Counted from the first letter of the stretch, positions 1 through 7,860 are shown. The stretch: 64,000 nucleotides of DNA from CAZVON01 sp964628435 (GCA_964628435.1 CAZVON010000001.1:1-64000), one strand, 5' to 3'. Numbers and translations are program-made. The notes: generated by a model from the letters alone, not told the origin.

Positions 1-333
1 GTTTATCTCATAACGTTTAAACTCATTTTTAAGGAAGCCATAATCAAAACGAGCGTTATGAGCGACAAAAATCGCGCCATCCAGAAGCTTAAATAATTTG
101 TCTTTTATGTCGTCAAATGTTGGCGCGTTTTCTAGTTCTTGAGCAGAGATACCTGTGAGTTTTTCTATTTGCGGATTTATAAATGTATTTGGACTAACCA
201 AAGAGTGGAACGTTGAATCGACAGCGCCATGAGAAACAACGATTACTCCAACTTCAATAATCCGATCCACAGTCGGTCGCATTCCAGTAGTCTCTACATC
301 TATAAATGCAAGTTTCTTAGGCAGGAACTCCAT
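1..333 (-). CDS. DEDDh 3'-5' exonuclease (DnaQ/PolC epsilon-like), 3' end cut by window
   Basis: Translating the minus strand from the ATG at 331-333 gives 111 residues running off the window edge. Residues 10-17 read FIDVETTG, which supplies the Asp12 and Glu14 metal ligands of exonuclease motif I. HNARFDYGFL at 92-101 is motif II with Asp97. This is the fold of the DNA polymerase III epsilon proofreading subunit and of stand-alone DnaQ-like exonucleases. The C-terminal HxxxxxD motif III is outside the window, so whether this is a proofreading subunit, an RNase T-like enzyme or a fusion cannot be decided. It is divergent from the stress operon that begins at 507. Confidence 0.88.
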   Translation of the reverse strand, partial: MEFLPKKLAFIDVETTGMRPTVDRIIEVGVIVVSHGAVDSTFHSLVSPNTFINPQIEKLTGISAQELENAPTFDDIKDKLFKLLDGAIFVAHNARFDYGFLKNEFKRYEIN

Positions 334-390
334 TGTGTATTGGTGCAAATCAACATACTAGCAAAAAATGTTCAAAAATACAATTGTGTC

Positions 391-430
391 TTCTATCGTT
401 TCTCTTACATCATTTTTGCTGTGTTCTTAA
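391..430 (+). promoter_or_regulatory. Direct-repeat operator A (four half-sites, 11-bp period)
   Basis: Half-sites at 391-397 (TTCTATC), 402-408 (CTCTTAC), 413-419 (TTTTTGC) and 424-430 (TTCTTAA) start exactly 11 bp apart. A possible -10 (TATAAC, 444-449) follows 13 bp later. Near-identical copies lie at 7027 and 8272, and a two-unit copy at 4513. The 11-bp tandem arrangement is that of OmpR/PhoB-family response regulator boxes. It would control the GlsB operon. Confidence 0.6.
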
Positions 431-484
431 CCTGAAAATTTACTATAACAACTAATGTATACACGTATATTGTAGGGAAAAAGA

Positions 485-494
485 GGGGAGGTGA
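485..494 (+). promoter_or_regulatory. Strong Shine-Dalgarno site for the GlsB-like gene
   Basis: GGGGAGGTGA is complementary to the 16S anti-SD over most of its length. The distance to the ATG at 507 is somewhat long (about 13 nt). It belongs to a set of near-perfect sites found before small proteins in this window. Confidence 0.7.
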
Positions 495-506
495 ACAATC
501 AATACT

Positions 507-758
507 ATGGACTTGTTAGCCTGGATTATTTTTGGACTCATCACGGGAGTTGTTGCAAACGCTATTGATCCCCACCCATCTTCTGGTGGGGTAGTAGGAG
601 CAATTGTTTTAGGCGTAGTCGGAGCAGTAATTGGAGGATTTATAGCAAACCTCACTTTTGGAGTTGGAGTAACTGGTTTTAATGTTACTTCATTTGCCGT
701 TGCAATACTCGGAGCATTACTATTGTTATACGTTGGAAGAGCACTACGAAGAGCATAA
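507..758 (+). CDS. GlsB/YeaQ/YmgE-type (transglycosylase-associated) small membrane protein
   Basis: An 83-residue protein of three hydrophobic segments (about residues 4-20, 28-46 and 58-78) with many glycines. It opens with the family-typical LAWIIFGLITGVVAN and has a GGVVGAIVLGVVGAVIGG stretch in the middle. The family is general-stress-induced in many bacteria; its molecular role is not settled. It is preceded by a strong Shine-Dalgarno site and by direct-repeat operator A, and followed by a large hairpin at 773-800. It is the first gene of a stress and signalling island reaching the histidine kinase at 1476. Confidence 0.85.
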   Translation: MDLLAWIIFGLITGVVANAIDPHPSSGGVVGAIVLGVVGAVIGGFIANLTFGVGVTGFNVTSFAVAILGALLLLYVGRALRRA

Positions 759-772
759 CACATTTAAGAAAC

Positions 773-800
773 AAGGTAGGGTGATTACTCACCCTACCTT
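773..800 (+). terminator. Strong hairpin after the GlsB-like gene
   Basis: A perfect 12-bp stem (773-784 with 789-800) encloses a 4-base loop. The following sequence is AT-rich but not a clean T-tract, so it may act as an attenuator or mRNA 3'-end stabiliser as well as a terminator. Confidence 0.6.
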
Positions 801-856
801 ACTAATATATTTTCGTTCCGAATACTATAAGCTTCTCAAGTTGAATAGAAAATACT

Positions 857-1093
857 ATGAATTCATTAGATATTTTATTCTATACGCTCTCAATCACCGT
901 GTTATTATTGGTTGGGATTTTAGGATACATTGGAATTCACCTAGTTAAGACTCTTAAAAGCATTGAAAAGTTGATAAACGATATGGAAAATATTTCACAT
1001 GGTATAAGACAACTTAAAAACGCTATAAAATATGGATCTCTACAGGCGGTATCAACGATATTCCATCTATTTACAACATTATTAAGGAGGTGA
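857..1093 (+). CDS. Small membrane-anchored helical protein, function unknown
   Basis: A 78-residue protein with one N-terminal transmembrane helix (about residues 7-29) followed by a helical, weakly amphipathic tail. The layout resembles DUF948-type proteins, but similarity is too low to assign a family. Its TGA stop lies inside the Shine-Dalgarno sequence of the next gene (GGAGGTGA), so the two are probably translationally coupled and act together. Confidence 0.6.
   Translation: MNSLDILFYTLSITVLLLVGILGYIGIHLVKTLKSIEKLINDMENISHGIRQLKNAIKYGSLQAVSTIFHLFTTLLRR
1084..1093 (+). promoter_or_regulatory. Near-perfect Shine-Dalgarno site overlapping the upstream stop codon
   Basis: AAGGAGGTGA ends 4 nt before the ATG at 1098, and its TGA is the stop of the 857 gene. 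The same string plus AAAT recurs at 11135 before another small ORF. Confidence 0.85.
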
Positions 1094-1097
1094 AAAT

Positions 1098-1355
1098 ATG
1101 ACAGATCAGCGCGAAGGAAATAATCTAAATGCGTTTGGAGTAGGACTGATCGGAGTAATTGCGGGAGCGCTTGGCTCCCTTATTGCGCTTTCCTTTTTAA
1201 GTAAAGACAATCGAAGAAAAATAGAAAAAAGAATGGACGAATTTAAAGAAAACGCTGCTAAAACACTTGACGACATAAAAAACAAATCTGAAGATATAGA
1301 AAATGGAATCAGAGAAAATGCGGAAGTATTAAAAGAAGGATCAAAAGATAAATAG
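1098..1355 (+). CDS. YtxH-like small membrane protein
   Basis: 85 residues: a glycine-rich transmembrane helix (about 13-35) followed by a highly charged Lys/Glu-rich helix. This is the architecture of YtxH-domain proteins, several of which are general-stress proteins in Firmicutes. The start at 1098 is fixed by the Shine-Dalgarno site. Together with the GlsB-like protein and the 857 product it forms a group of three small membrane proteins ahead of the histidine kinase. The assignment is by architecture, not by a diagnostic motif. Confidence 0.65.
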   Translation: MTDQREGNNLNAFGVGLIGVIAGALGSLIALSFLSKDNRRKIEKRMDEFKENAAKTLDDIKNKSEDIENGIRENAEVLKEGSKDK

Positions 1356-1404
1356 TCCATTCCTTCTCTTGATCAATGTAATATGTTAGTAAGAAAATAT
1401 TCTT

Positions 1405-1436
1405 GCCTCAAAATTTAAGGCACAAAAACATTTTTT
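1405..1436 (+). terminator. Weak hairpin with T-run before the histidine kinase
   Basis: TGCCT and AGGCA form a 5-bp stem around a 9-nt loop, followed a few bases later by eight Ts. This may partly separate the small-protein genes from the kinase gene. Confidence 0.35.
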
Positions 1437-1475
1437 TTGGAGTTTACATTTTATTGTCTTTATGTAAGAATAGGC

Positions 1476-2651
1476 ATGCCGTTTATGGAAAAGATTTTAG
1501 AAGAAATAAACAAGGCTGGATTAAAATTTCTAGAACCCCTTTCTCCAGATAAAATGTATATAATAATCGTAAATGAAGCAATTAAGCTGGCAAAAGGGGA
1601 TGAAGGATTAATTCTTCTAAAAACTAATCATGGACTTAAAACTGTCTATGGATCAACTCCTGCTACCGCTTCGGTTAAACCGCGGAAACGAGGATACGCA
1701 TACCAAGCATATAGAACAAAAAAAGCATTTGTCGTCCACTCAGAAGATATGAAAGGTCATGATATGGGTACCGTTAAACTTGGCGTTCGTTCTTGGCTTT
1801 TTATTCCGCTTTCTTATAAAAATAAATCAATAGGCGCACTCGTGGTTCGTTCTTTTAAAGATAAGGCATTCACACAGCAACAATTGAAAATTCTAGAACT
1901 GTTCGGATCAATGGCAAGTTTAGCAATTAAAAAAACTCAAGCTTATGAAGAAACGAAAAAAGCATTAGAAGTTCGGGATTTATTCATTGCAATGGCAGCT
2001 CATGAACTTCGTACCCCGCTTACCACTATCAACGGTTATATTCAGCTACTTCGTTCAAAAACACAAACTGATACTTCTATTCTTTCAAAATGGACTGACG
2101 AATTATTTTGGGAAAGTAAACGGTTAACAAGACTTATTGGAGAACTCCTGGAAATCAATAAAATTAAAACAGGACAGTTACAATATAATTGGAAAGATTG
2201 TAGTATAAGAAACGTTGTACAGAAAGCGTTGAATAACTTTCAGTTTAACTACCCAAAAAGAACTGTCAGTTTTATTGATGAGTTACAAAACGGGAACGAT
2301 ATTATCATTGGTGATTCAGAAAAGCTTCTACAAGCAGTCACAAATCTTTTAGATAACGCCGTCAAATACTCTGCCGACCATACACGTATTGTGTTAACTC
2401 TCAAATCAAACATTCAACATGTCATTCTTGAAGTAAAAGACGAAGGCACTGGCATACATCAAAAAGATATGCCACTTGTTTTCCAAGAATTTTACAAAGG
2501 AGAAAATCGAAAAGAGGATAAGCGTGGAATAGGAGTAGGACTATTTCTTACTAAAAATATTATTGCTCAACACCACGGAAGTATTCAGTTATACTCAAAA
2601 ATAGAAGCAGGTACGCGAGTAGAAATCAAACTACCGAAATTAAAAGCATGA
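1476..2651 (+). CDS. Soluble GAF-domain sensor histidine kinase
   Basis: From the ATG at 1476 (391 residues; an ATG at 1485 is also possible) there is no transmembrane segment. Residues 1-155 form a GAF-like sensor. The HisKA H-box AAHELRTPL carries the phospho-accepting His176. The HATPase_c domain shows the N-box (LLQAVTNLLDNA, Asn290/Asn294), G1 (DEGTGI, about 322) and G2 (GIGVGL, about 351). It should therefore sense a cytoplasmic signal and phosphorylate a response regulator. The OmpR-type regulator at 3791-4462, convergent and two genes away, is the obvious partner. Its TGA stop overlaps the ATG of the next gene (ATGA, 2648-2651), so kinase and P-loop protein are translationally coupled. 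Confidence 0.9.
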   Translation: MPFMEKILEEINKAGLKFLEPLSPDKMYIIIVNEAIKLAKGDEGLILLKTNHGLKTVYGSTPATASVKPRKRGYAYQAYRTKKAFVVHSEDMKGHDMGTVKLGVRSWLFIPLSYKNKSIGALVVRSFKDKAFTQQQLKILELFGSMASLAIKKTQAYEETKKALEVRDLFIAMAAHELRTPLTTINGYIQLLRSKTQTDTSILSKWTDELFWESKRLTRLIGELLEINKIKTGQLQYNWKDCSIRNVVQKALNNFQFNYPKRTVSFIDELQNGNDIIIGDSEKLLQAVTNLLDNAVKYSADHTRIVLTLKSNIQHVILEVKDEGTGIHQKDMPLVFQEFYKGENRKEDKRGIGVGLFLTKNIIAQHHGSIQLYSKIEAGTRVEIKLPKLKA

Positions 2652-3790
2652 GAAGTATTTACGAAACAGCATCTCCTCAAAGATTCTTTAATCGCGACAT
2701 TGGCATGTTCGCTCGCCAGGATCCAGAACTTGAACACATGATGATGCTCAATCCTGAAGCACCTTTGGATGATCATCTTAACCTGTATCCTCTCAGAGAA
2801 ACAGTCGTTTCAGCGCTTGAAAGAGTTGCTTCTGATAATGGAACTGTACATCTTTATGTTATGGGACCAACAGGCACTGGAAAAGAAGCAACTATAACGC
2901 ATATTATTCATCTGCTTACTCATGAATCAAGTTCCGAGACTCCACAAGACAAAGCATTGAGAAGACGCCTTCAAGAATTAGAAAAAAAAACTGGAAAGCC
3001 GCTCGTTATCGAACACTACTCAACATCCACAGGATATAACAGAGCCATGGTAAAAGGAGATATAACAAGCCCCATAGGATATTTTCAACCTCATGAAGTA
3101 AACGCAACAAATAATTCAATAATCGAAAGAAAAAAAGAATGTGGAGCTGAAAATCCAGGACGTAAACTTGAAATTAATGAATTTCCTATTGTCGGTTTCC
3201 CAGATAACCCATTTGGCGTCCCTCCCCTATTATCTGATCTTGCGCTCATGCGGCAAGAACCTAACAAGCATATTGTACTTGGTTTATTTATTAACCCAAC
3301 GGTAGAACTTCAAGAAAGATCATTATTAATGAGAGAACATATTGCACAAGCGCCAACTCCTCAAGAAGCCCAACAAGCAGCTCAAGGCAATCTTATGAAA
3401 ATGGATCGACCCATTGATCCAGAATCTGATAGTAAGAGTTGGGGAGGGAAAAAAGCAGCCGCTAATAACGACCAAGTAGCATATAGAGATGCTTTTGAAA
3501 ATCAAGATGAAATCAGAAAAACCGTAGATCCAAACCTCCCTCAGTTTAAAATCGAAGATTTAGAAAAAGACTCCGAAGTACGAGAAGTAGTTCTTACTGC
3601 GCGATCCCGTTGGCTTGGAAGAAAATTAGGATTTCCTGATAACAACCTATTTATTCGCTACAACGCAAAACTTCCAGGATATCAAATTCCTTTTTACAGG
3701 GAAGGAATTATAGAAAAAAGCGCGGTGTGGGATATTAAAAATAAAAGGCCAAAACAAGGTTGGACTTTCTCTTTTCAAGACGCAGCGTAA
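2648..3790 (+). CDS. Unrecognised P-loop-like protein coupled to the histidine kinase
   Basis: 380 residues with no transmembrane segment. GPTGTGKEAT at 73-82 has the glycine spacing of a Walker A loop, but the residue after Lys79 is Glu instead of Ser/Thr. No clear Walker B was found; the best hydrophobic candidate is HIVLGLFINP near residue 210. The middle (about 230-290) is polar and Gln/Ala/Lys-rich and probably flexible. The C-terminal third is basic and mixed. The ATGA overlap with the kinase suggests production in fixed ratio with it. No family was recognised; an AAA-like or Lon-like ancestry is only a guess. It ends one base before the stop of the convergent response regulator. Confidence 0.7.
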   Translation: MRSIYETASPQRFFNRDIGMFARQDPELEHMMMLNPEAPLDDHLNLYPLRETVVSALERVASDNGTVHLYVMGPTGTGKEATITHIIHLLTHESSSETPQDKALRRRLQELEKKTGKPLVIEHYSTSTGYNRAMVKGDITSPIGYFQPHEVNATNNSIIERKKECGAENPGRKLEINEFPIVGFPDNPFGVPPLLSDLALMRQEPNKHIVLGLFINPTVELQERSLLMREHIAQAPTPQEAQQAAQGNLMKMDRPIDPESDSKSWGGKKAAANNDQVAYRDAFENQDEIRKTVDPNLPQFKIEDLEKDSEVREVVLTARSRWLGRKLGFPDNNLFIRYNAKLPGYQIPFYREGIIEKSAVWDIKNKRPKQGWTFSFQDAA

Positions 3791-4462
3791 CTAATCCTTT
3801 ACCGTATACCCAAATCCTCGCACCGAGTGAATCAGTTTTTTGTCAAATCCATTATCAATTTTTTTGCGAAGATATCCCATATAGACATCGATAACCCGCG
3901 TTTCTATATCTGGTGAATACATCCACACTCTATTTAAAATCATTTCTCGAGTTAAAATTCTTCCTTTATTGCTCATAAGGTATTGAAGCAACTTAAATTC
4001 TTTTGAGGTTAAGGAAATTACTCGCCCCCCCCGTCGAACTTCAAGCGTTTCGTTATTGAGTTCTAGATCTCCAACCTGCAATTTTATGTCTGTGCCTTTC
4101 TGATACCTTAGTCTTGCTTTAATCCGCGCTATTAACTCATCTGAGACAAACGGCTTTGTCATATAATCATCAGCACCAATGTCTAACCCTTGCACAATAT
4201 CGTTGATAGAGTCTTTTGCGGTTAAAATAATAATACGAAGGGTTGGAAATTTTTTTCGTATTTCTGAACAAACTGCTTCTCCCGTCATATTAGGAAGACC
4301 AAGATCAAGAATTATCAAGTCTGGAGGAAGTTTTTGAATTGTGTTTAATGCCGCAACACCATCTGATACTATTTGCACCGAGTATCCATTGTCTATCAGT
4401 AGTTCTTTTAAGTAAGTTTGTAATCCTTTATCATCTTCGACTACTAATATCGAACTTACCAT
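3791..4462 (-). CDS. OmpR/PhoB-family DNA-binding response regulator
   Basis: 223 residues. The N-terminal receiver domain has the acidic pair in VVEDD (about residues 7-11), phospho-acceptor Asp53 in LIILDLGLP, Thr81 and Lys103 in MTKPF. A C-terminal winged helix (about 125-223) contains the family signature of VISLTSKEFKLLQYL and ends in RGFGYTV. The ATG at 4462 is preferred over an upstream TTG because it sits 7 nt after a TATATT -10. It is the natural partner of the kinase at 1476. A direct repeat of its predicted binding type (4513-4530) lies just upstream, so autoregulation is likely. Confidence 0.93.
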   Translation of the reverse strand: MVSSILVVEDDKGLQTYLKELLIDNGYSVQIVSDGVAALNTIQKLPPDLIILDLGLPNMTGEAVCSEIRKKFPTLRIIILTAKDSINDIVQGLDIGADDYMTKPFVSDELIARIKARLRYQKGTDIKLQVGDLELNNETLEVRRGGRVISLTSKEFKLLQYLMSNKGRILTREMILNRVWMYSPDIETRVIDVYMGYLRKKIDNGFDKKLIHSVRGFGYTVKD

Positions 4463-4469
4463 ACAACAC

Positions 4470-4498
4470 AATATAGCAACTCATTGTTGAAATCACAA
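4470..4498 (-). promoter_or_regulatory. Promoter of the response regulator gene (near-leaderless)
   Basis: On the minus strand TTGTGA (4493-4498), a 17-bp spacer, and TATATT (4470-4475) precede the ATG by 7 nt. This places the transcription start at or next to the start codon. Confidence 0.65.
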
Positions 4499-4512
4499 TA
4501 TACCTTTACAAT

Positions 4513-4530
4513 TTCTTGCGAATTTCTTAC
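4513..4530 (+). promoter_or_regulatory. Direct-repeat operator D (two half-sites) between regulator and GT4 genes
   Basis: TTCTTGC (4513-4519) and TTCTTAC (4524-4530) are 11 bp apart, the same spacing as in operators A, B and C. It lies between divergent promoters and could control both the response regulator and the glycosyltransferase. Confidence 0.55.
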
Positions 4531-4562
4531 AAAAAAGTTATTTGATGTTGTGCTCAAAAAAT

Positions 4563-4574
4563 GATAATACTTAC
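4563..4574 (+). promoter_or_regulatory. Leaderless promoter of the GT4 gene (-10 plus 6 nt)
   Basis: GATAAT (4563-4568) is followed by exactly 6 nt and then the ATG at 4575. This spacing puts the transcription start on the start codon and decides the start in favour of 4575 over the upstream TTG. Confidence 0.6.
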
Positions 4575-5660
4575 ATGAAAATTGCTCAAATTGCTCCTTT
4601 GATTGAACGGGTTCCTCCCAAAAAATATGGTGGCACAGAACGAGTTATTTATGCACTCACAGAAGAATTAGTACGAAGAAATCACGATGTTACTTTATTT
4701 GCAACAGCAGATTCTATCACGTCTGCTCGTCTTGTCTCAGTGTTTCCTAAAAGTCTTAGGGAAAGTCGAGTCAAAGAAGTATATGGACCAAATGCTTGGA
4801 GTATGCTTAATATAGGTCTTGCATATCAAATGCAAAAAAAATTTGACATTATTCATGATCATAATAACGCAATTAGCCTCCCCACCGCAAACATTGCTCA
4901 AACTCCAGTTGTGATGACGCTTCATGGAGCATTTAATGTGAGTAACATTCGATTATTCCAATCACTGAACAATTCATTTTTTGTGTGTATCTCAAAATCT
5001 CAGTCTGCTTCTTTATCTAAAATTCCTGTTGCACAAACTATTTATAATGGACTCGCAATGAATCATTACCCATTTTCTACAAAACCAGAGAAATACCTTC
5101 TCTGTGTCGGAAGAATTTCTATCGAGAAAGGTATTCATTATGCTATCGAAGTCGCGGAGTATCTTAATTTACCATTAATTATTGCTGCTAAACTTGAACC
5201 TTCTGATTCTGGGTATTACAGATACTATATCGAGCCAAATTTATCTTCGGATATTCGATGGATTGGAGAAGTAGACGAAAAACAACGAAATTTACTTATG
5301 AGTAAAGCTCTTTGCGTGCTACATCCAGTAACATGGAAAGAACCTTTTGGTCTTACGCTGATTGAATCAATGGCGTGTGGTACACCGGTTATAGGATTTC
5401 GGAAAGGATCTATCCCTGAAATTATTCAACATGGGAAAACTGGGTTTGTTGTAGAAGACGCAGAAGAAATGGCAGAAGCAATTACTCACCTACCATCTAT
5501 CAGTAGACACTACTGTAGATCATATGCATTATCAAACTTTAGTGCACATCGCATGGCAGATGAATACGAAGATCTTTATGAGAAAATAATCAAAAAAATA
5601 AAAAGTAAGGATTATCTATTTTCTCCTCCACAACCGACAGTAAAAATACCCATTGATTAA
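4575..5660 (+). CDS. Family 4 glycosyltransferase (GT-B fold)
   Basis: 361 residues starting MKIAQIAPL. The N-terminal Rossmann half has the nucleotide-sugar-retaining GT4 glycine loop KKYGGTERV. The C-terminal half has LLCVGRISIEKG and the E-x7-E motif in EPFGLTLIESMACG (about residue 254). The first two genes of this direction, this protein and the debranching-type glucosidase at 5735, suggest storage or stress polysaccharide handling, but the acceptor cannot be read from sequence. Transcribed away from the response regulator, with operator D upstream. Confidence 0.88.
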   Translation: MKIAQIAPLIERVPPKKYGGTERVIYALTEELVRRNHDVTLFATADSITSARLVSVFPKSLRESRVKEVYGPNAWSMLNIGLAYQMQKKFDIIHDHNNAISLPTANIAQTPVVMTLHGAFNVSNIRLFQSLNNSFFVCISKSQSASLSKIPVAQTIYNGLAMNHYPFSTKPEKYLLCVGRISIEKGIHYAIEVAEYLNLPLIIAAKLEPSDSGYYRYYIEPNLSSDIRWIGEVDEKQRNLLMSKALCVLHPVTWKEPFGLTLIESMACGTPVIGFRKGSIPEIIQHGKTGFVVEDAEEMAEAITHLPSISRHYCRSYALSNFSAHRMADEYEDLYEKIIKKIKSKDYLFSPPQPTVKIPID

Positions 5661-5680
5661 TCGTATTATTCTTGCTCAGC

Positions 5681-5707
5681 TTGACAGGTCTTTAAAAAAA
5701 GTATAAT
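5681..5707 (+). promoter_or_regulatory. Promoter of the glucosidase gene
   Basis: Consensus TTGACA (5681-5686) and consensus TATAAT (5702-5707) are separated by a short 15-bp spacer. The predicted start lies near 5714. Confidence 0.65.
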
Positions 5708-5734
5708 CTTGATTTCTTGGATTCATCCTGCCCA

Positions 5735-7006
5735 ATGGTTTTACAGCGATTACGCAACCAGTTTTATAATTCATTATTGTTTCTTGCAACTCACGAAGGT
5801 ATCAATGCCTCAGGGAAAAACGAGATATACGGATGTATCTTTGGAAGAGACAGCGCAATTACCATTCTTAAAATTCTGAGAACGCACAAGAAACAACCTG
5901 ATTCTTTACTTCTTGCTATTGTCCGCCGTAGTCTTTTAACACTAATCTCTTTACAAGGAAAAGAAATAAATATTGAAAGCGGAGAAGAACCTGGTAAGTA
6001 TATTCATGAATTTCGCAAAGAGAAATTTGATCACCTGGTAGTAAATCGAGCACGTCCGTGGTTTGTTTACTGTGACGGAAAACTTAGAAATTATGATTCC
6101 ATTGATTCAACTCCCCTTACGTTAATCGCTTTATATAAATACTGGCAAATAACTAATGACAATGAATTTTTGCTAAAAGCACTACCTTCGATAGAAGCTG
6201 GTTTAAACTGGATTATTACCTATGGGGATATAGATAAAGATATACTTATTGAATATGAATTTCCTATAAATCGAAAATCAGGAGGGTTAGTGGTACAGTC
6301 GTGGACTGATTCCAAGGACTCACTCATCCAATTCGATGGATCTTTTCCAGCGTACCCTATCGCTCCTGTAGAGGCTCAAGGATATGCATGGCTTGCAATG
6401 AAAGTATGGTCTGACTTCTATAAAAATTATTCATTTTCTTTTTCAAACAGATTATCTGCTCAAGCGCATGCCCTTAAAAAAAGGTTTAATGAACTTTTTA
6501 TGTATAAAGACAATAACTTAACGTATGCAATACAAGCACTGGACGGTTATAAAAGGCAAATTAAAACAATAACTGCTAATCCTCTTCTTTGTTTATGGGC
6601 AGCATACCATGGAGATACTCAAACCGAATGCATAATTGATGACATATTTATTCACGATTTAATAACAAGAGCTTTTCAACCTGATCTATTTGTCGAAGAT
6701 GCCGGAATAAGAACAATGAGTACTTTATCACCAACATATAATTCTGGTAAGAATTCTTATCACAACGGAAGCTTCTGGCCAATGTTAAACGGTTTAATAA
6801 TAGAAGGCCTTGAAAATTTTGGATATTATCATCAGGCTTCACTTCTTAAACAAGCTTCAATTTTACCACTACTCTATTTTGGATCTCCAGTAGAACTTTA
6901 TATCAAAACTCAAAACGCTTACGAACTATACTGTTCTGCAAATGGACAAGTAAGTTGTAAAGAGCAAGCCTGGTCAGCAGCTGCAGCTTTAGATTGGCTC
7001 ACATAA
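5735..7006 (+). CDS. Amylo-alpha-1,6-glucosidase-like (glycogen debranching, GH63/GH133-type) protein
   Basis: 423 residues from the ATG at 5735; a TTG at 5717 would add six. It has the alternating helical pattern of an (alpha/alpha)6 barrel. IFGRDSAI near the N-terminus and VEAQGYAW (about residue 212) are characteristic of the C-terminal glucosidase domain of debranching enzymes, as is YHNGSFWPM near the end. It lacks an N-terminal transferase domain, so it would be only the glucosidase half. It hydrolyses alpha-linked glucose branches or related oligosaccharides and sits directly after a GT4 transferase. The exact substrate is unknown. Confidence 0.75.
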   Translation: MVLQRLRNQFYNSLLFLATHEGINASGKNEIYGCIFGRDSAITILKILRTHKKQPDSLLLAIVRRSLLTLISLQGKEINIESGEEPGKYIHEFRKEKFDHLVVNRARPWFVYCDGKLRNYDSIDSTPLTLIALYKYWQITNDNEFLLKALPSIEAGLNWIITYGDIDKDILIEYEFPINRKSGGLVVQSWTDSKDSLIQFDGSFPAYPIAPVEAQGYAWLAMKVWSDFYKNYSFSFSNRLSAQAHALKKRFNELFMYKDNNLTYAIQALDGYKRQIKTITANPLLCLWAAYHGDTQTECIIDDIFIHDLITRAFQPDLFVEDAGIRTMSTLSPTYNSGKNSYHNGSFWPMLNGLIIEGLENFGYYHQASLLKQASILPLLYFGSPVELYIKTQNAYELYCSANGQVSCKEQAWSAAAALDWLT

Positions 7007-7026
7007 ATTCTCATCATACTGCCTAG

Positions 7027-7066
7027 TTCTATCCAATCTCTTACATATTTTTTGTTGTGTTCTTAT
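7027..7066 (+). promoter_or_regulatory. Direct-repeat operator B (four half-sites, 11-bp period)
   Basis: TTCTATC (7027-7033), CTCTTAC (7038-7044), TTTTTGT (7049-7055) and TTCTTAT (7060-7066) match operator A unit for unit, including the intervening TGTG. It lies upstream of the KGG-repeat stress protein gene. Confidence 0.6.
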
Positions 7067-7115
7067 TGTAAATCCATACCATACATCTGATGTTGACGTT
7101 AACTTAACACCTATG

Positions 7116-7126
7116 AAGGGAGGTGA
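7116..7126 (+). promoter_or_regulatory. Strong Shine-Dalgarno site deciding the KGG gene start
   Basis: AAGGGAGGTGA lies 7 nt before the ATG at 7134. The upstream in-frame ATG at 7113 has no such site, so 7134 is the start. Confidence 0.8.
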
Positions 7127-7133
7127 AACTGAT

Positions 7134-7316
7134 ATGAATAACAATAGAAAAAGTAGCCGTGGATTCGCATCTATGGACCGTGATAAACAACGTCAAATAG
7201 CAAGCAAGGGTGGAATTGCAGCACATCAAAAAGGAACCGCGCATGAGTTTACCTCTGAAGAGGCTCGAGCCGCAGGAAGAAAAGGCGGAAAAGCTAGAAG
7301 TAAAAAAAATCGATAG
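7134..7316 (+). CDS. KGG-repeat stress-induced protein (YciG/Con-10 type)
   Basis: 60 residues, hydrophilic and basic. Two copies of the KGG motif are visible: ASKGGIAAHQKG and GRKGGKARSKK, with the EARAAGRKGG context of the family. Members are abundant general-stress or desiccation-linked proteins (YciG in Escherichia coli, GsiB-like repeats in Bacillus, Con-10 in Neurospora). Start chosen by the Shine-Dalgarno site. Preceded by operator B, so it is a predicted target of the local two-component system. Followed by a strong hairpin. Confidence 0.9.
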   Translation: MNNNRKSSRGFASMDRDKQRQIASKGGIAAHQKGTAHEFTSEEARAAGRKGGKARSKKNR

Positions 7317-7332
7317 CCGGTCTCTCGCTCTG

Positions 7333-7359
7333 AACAGATGGTCGCCATGACCATCTGTT
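7333..7359 (+). terminator. Hairpin terminator after the KGG gene
   Basis: A perfect 11-bp stem (7333-7343 with 7349-7359) and a 5-nt loop, followed by AT-rich sequence with a five-T run at about 7370. Confidence 0.65.
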
Positions 7360-7380
7360 TATAATGACTTTTTATATTTA

Positions 7381-7390
7381 AAGGAGGTGA
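7381..7390 (+). promoter_or_regulatory. Near-perfect Shine-Dalgarno site
   Basis: AAGGAGGTGA lies 5 nt before the ATG at 7396 and rules out the upstream in-frame ATG at 7387, which overlaps it. Confidence 0.85.
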
Positions 7391-7395
7391 AAATA

Positions 7396-7599
7396 ATGGC
7401 ATATACTTATGTGAATGCAAAGAATCAAAAATTTTATTTATATACTCAAGATGTTACCTTACGAGGAAGCGGTCGTAAACAAAGAATCTACTATTTTAAA
7501 AAAAATCTCGGCGAAAATGCCTTAGATGACGTACCGCAAGGGTATACCGTGGTAGAAAACCAAAGGACAGGACTGCCAGTACTTAAAAAAACTGAATAA
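7396..7599 (+). CDS. Small conserved hypothetical protein (MAYTYVN- type)
   Basis: 67 residues beginning MAYTYVNAKNQKFYLYTQD, then a basic GRKQRIYYF segment and ending RTGLPVLKK. The pattern of short beta-strands (YYLY, RIYYF, YTVVEN) suggests a small beta-rich domain. I believe similar short proteins occur in other Patescibacteria genomes, but I cannot cite a family or function. It has one of the strongest ribosome binding sites in the window, implying high expression, and lies between stress and signalling genes. Confidence 0.7.
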   Translation: MAYTYVNAKNQKFYLYTQDVTLRGSGRKQRIYYFKKNLGENALDDVPQGYTVVENQRTGLPVLKKTE

Positions 7600-7613
7600 T
7601 CAAATTACGTACT

Positions 7614-7860
7614 ATGTTTAAAGGATTTAAAGTTCCTATTTCTTATTTTGCAAAAATACCTCTACCTCCTATAGATAAAGATACTGTAATAAATAATTAT
7701 TATGGTACTTCGCTTGATATATCCGCAAGCATTTCTCCTATACGAGACAAAAACGGTGTAATTATTGGGACTTCAACGCTCTCGCGAGATATAACTGAGC
7801 AAAAAAACCTGGACAAGAATTAAAAAAATCAAAAGCGTATCTTTGAAAGGTTCTTTCGAT
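7614..7860 (+). pseudogene. Remnant of a PAS-domain sensor protein
   Basis: The open stretch 7614-7823 encodes SISPIRDKNGVIIGTSTLSRDITEQK, the C-terminal strands and linker helix typical of a PAS domain in sensor kinases, but nothing of the rest of a kinase. After ITEQK the reading shifts: the next frame continues as GQELKKSKAYL, the usual coiled linker, and then hits a TGA. Restoring one A in the run of seven As near 7805 joins the two pieces. The N-terminal half of the PAS is degenerate. This is probably a decayed sensor gene; an expressed short PAS peptide is less likely. Confidence 0.6.
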
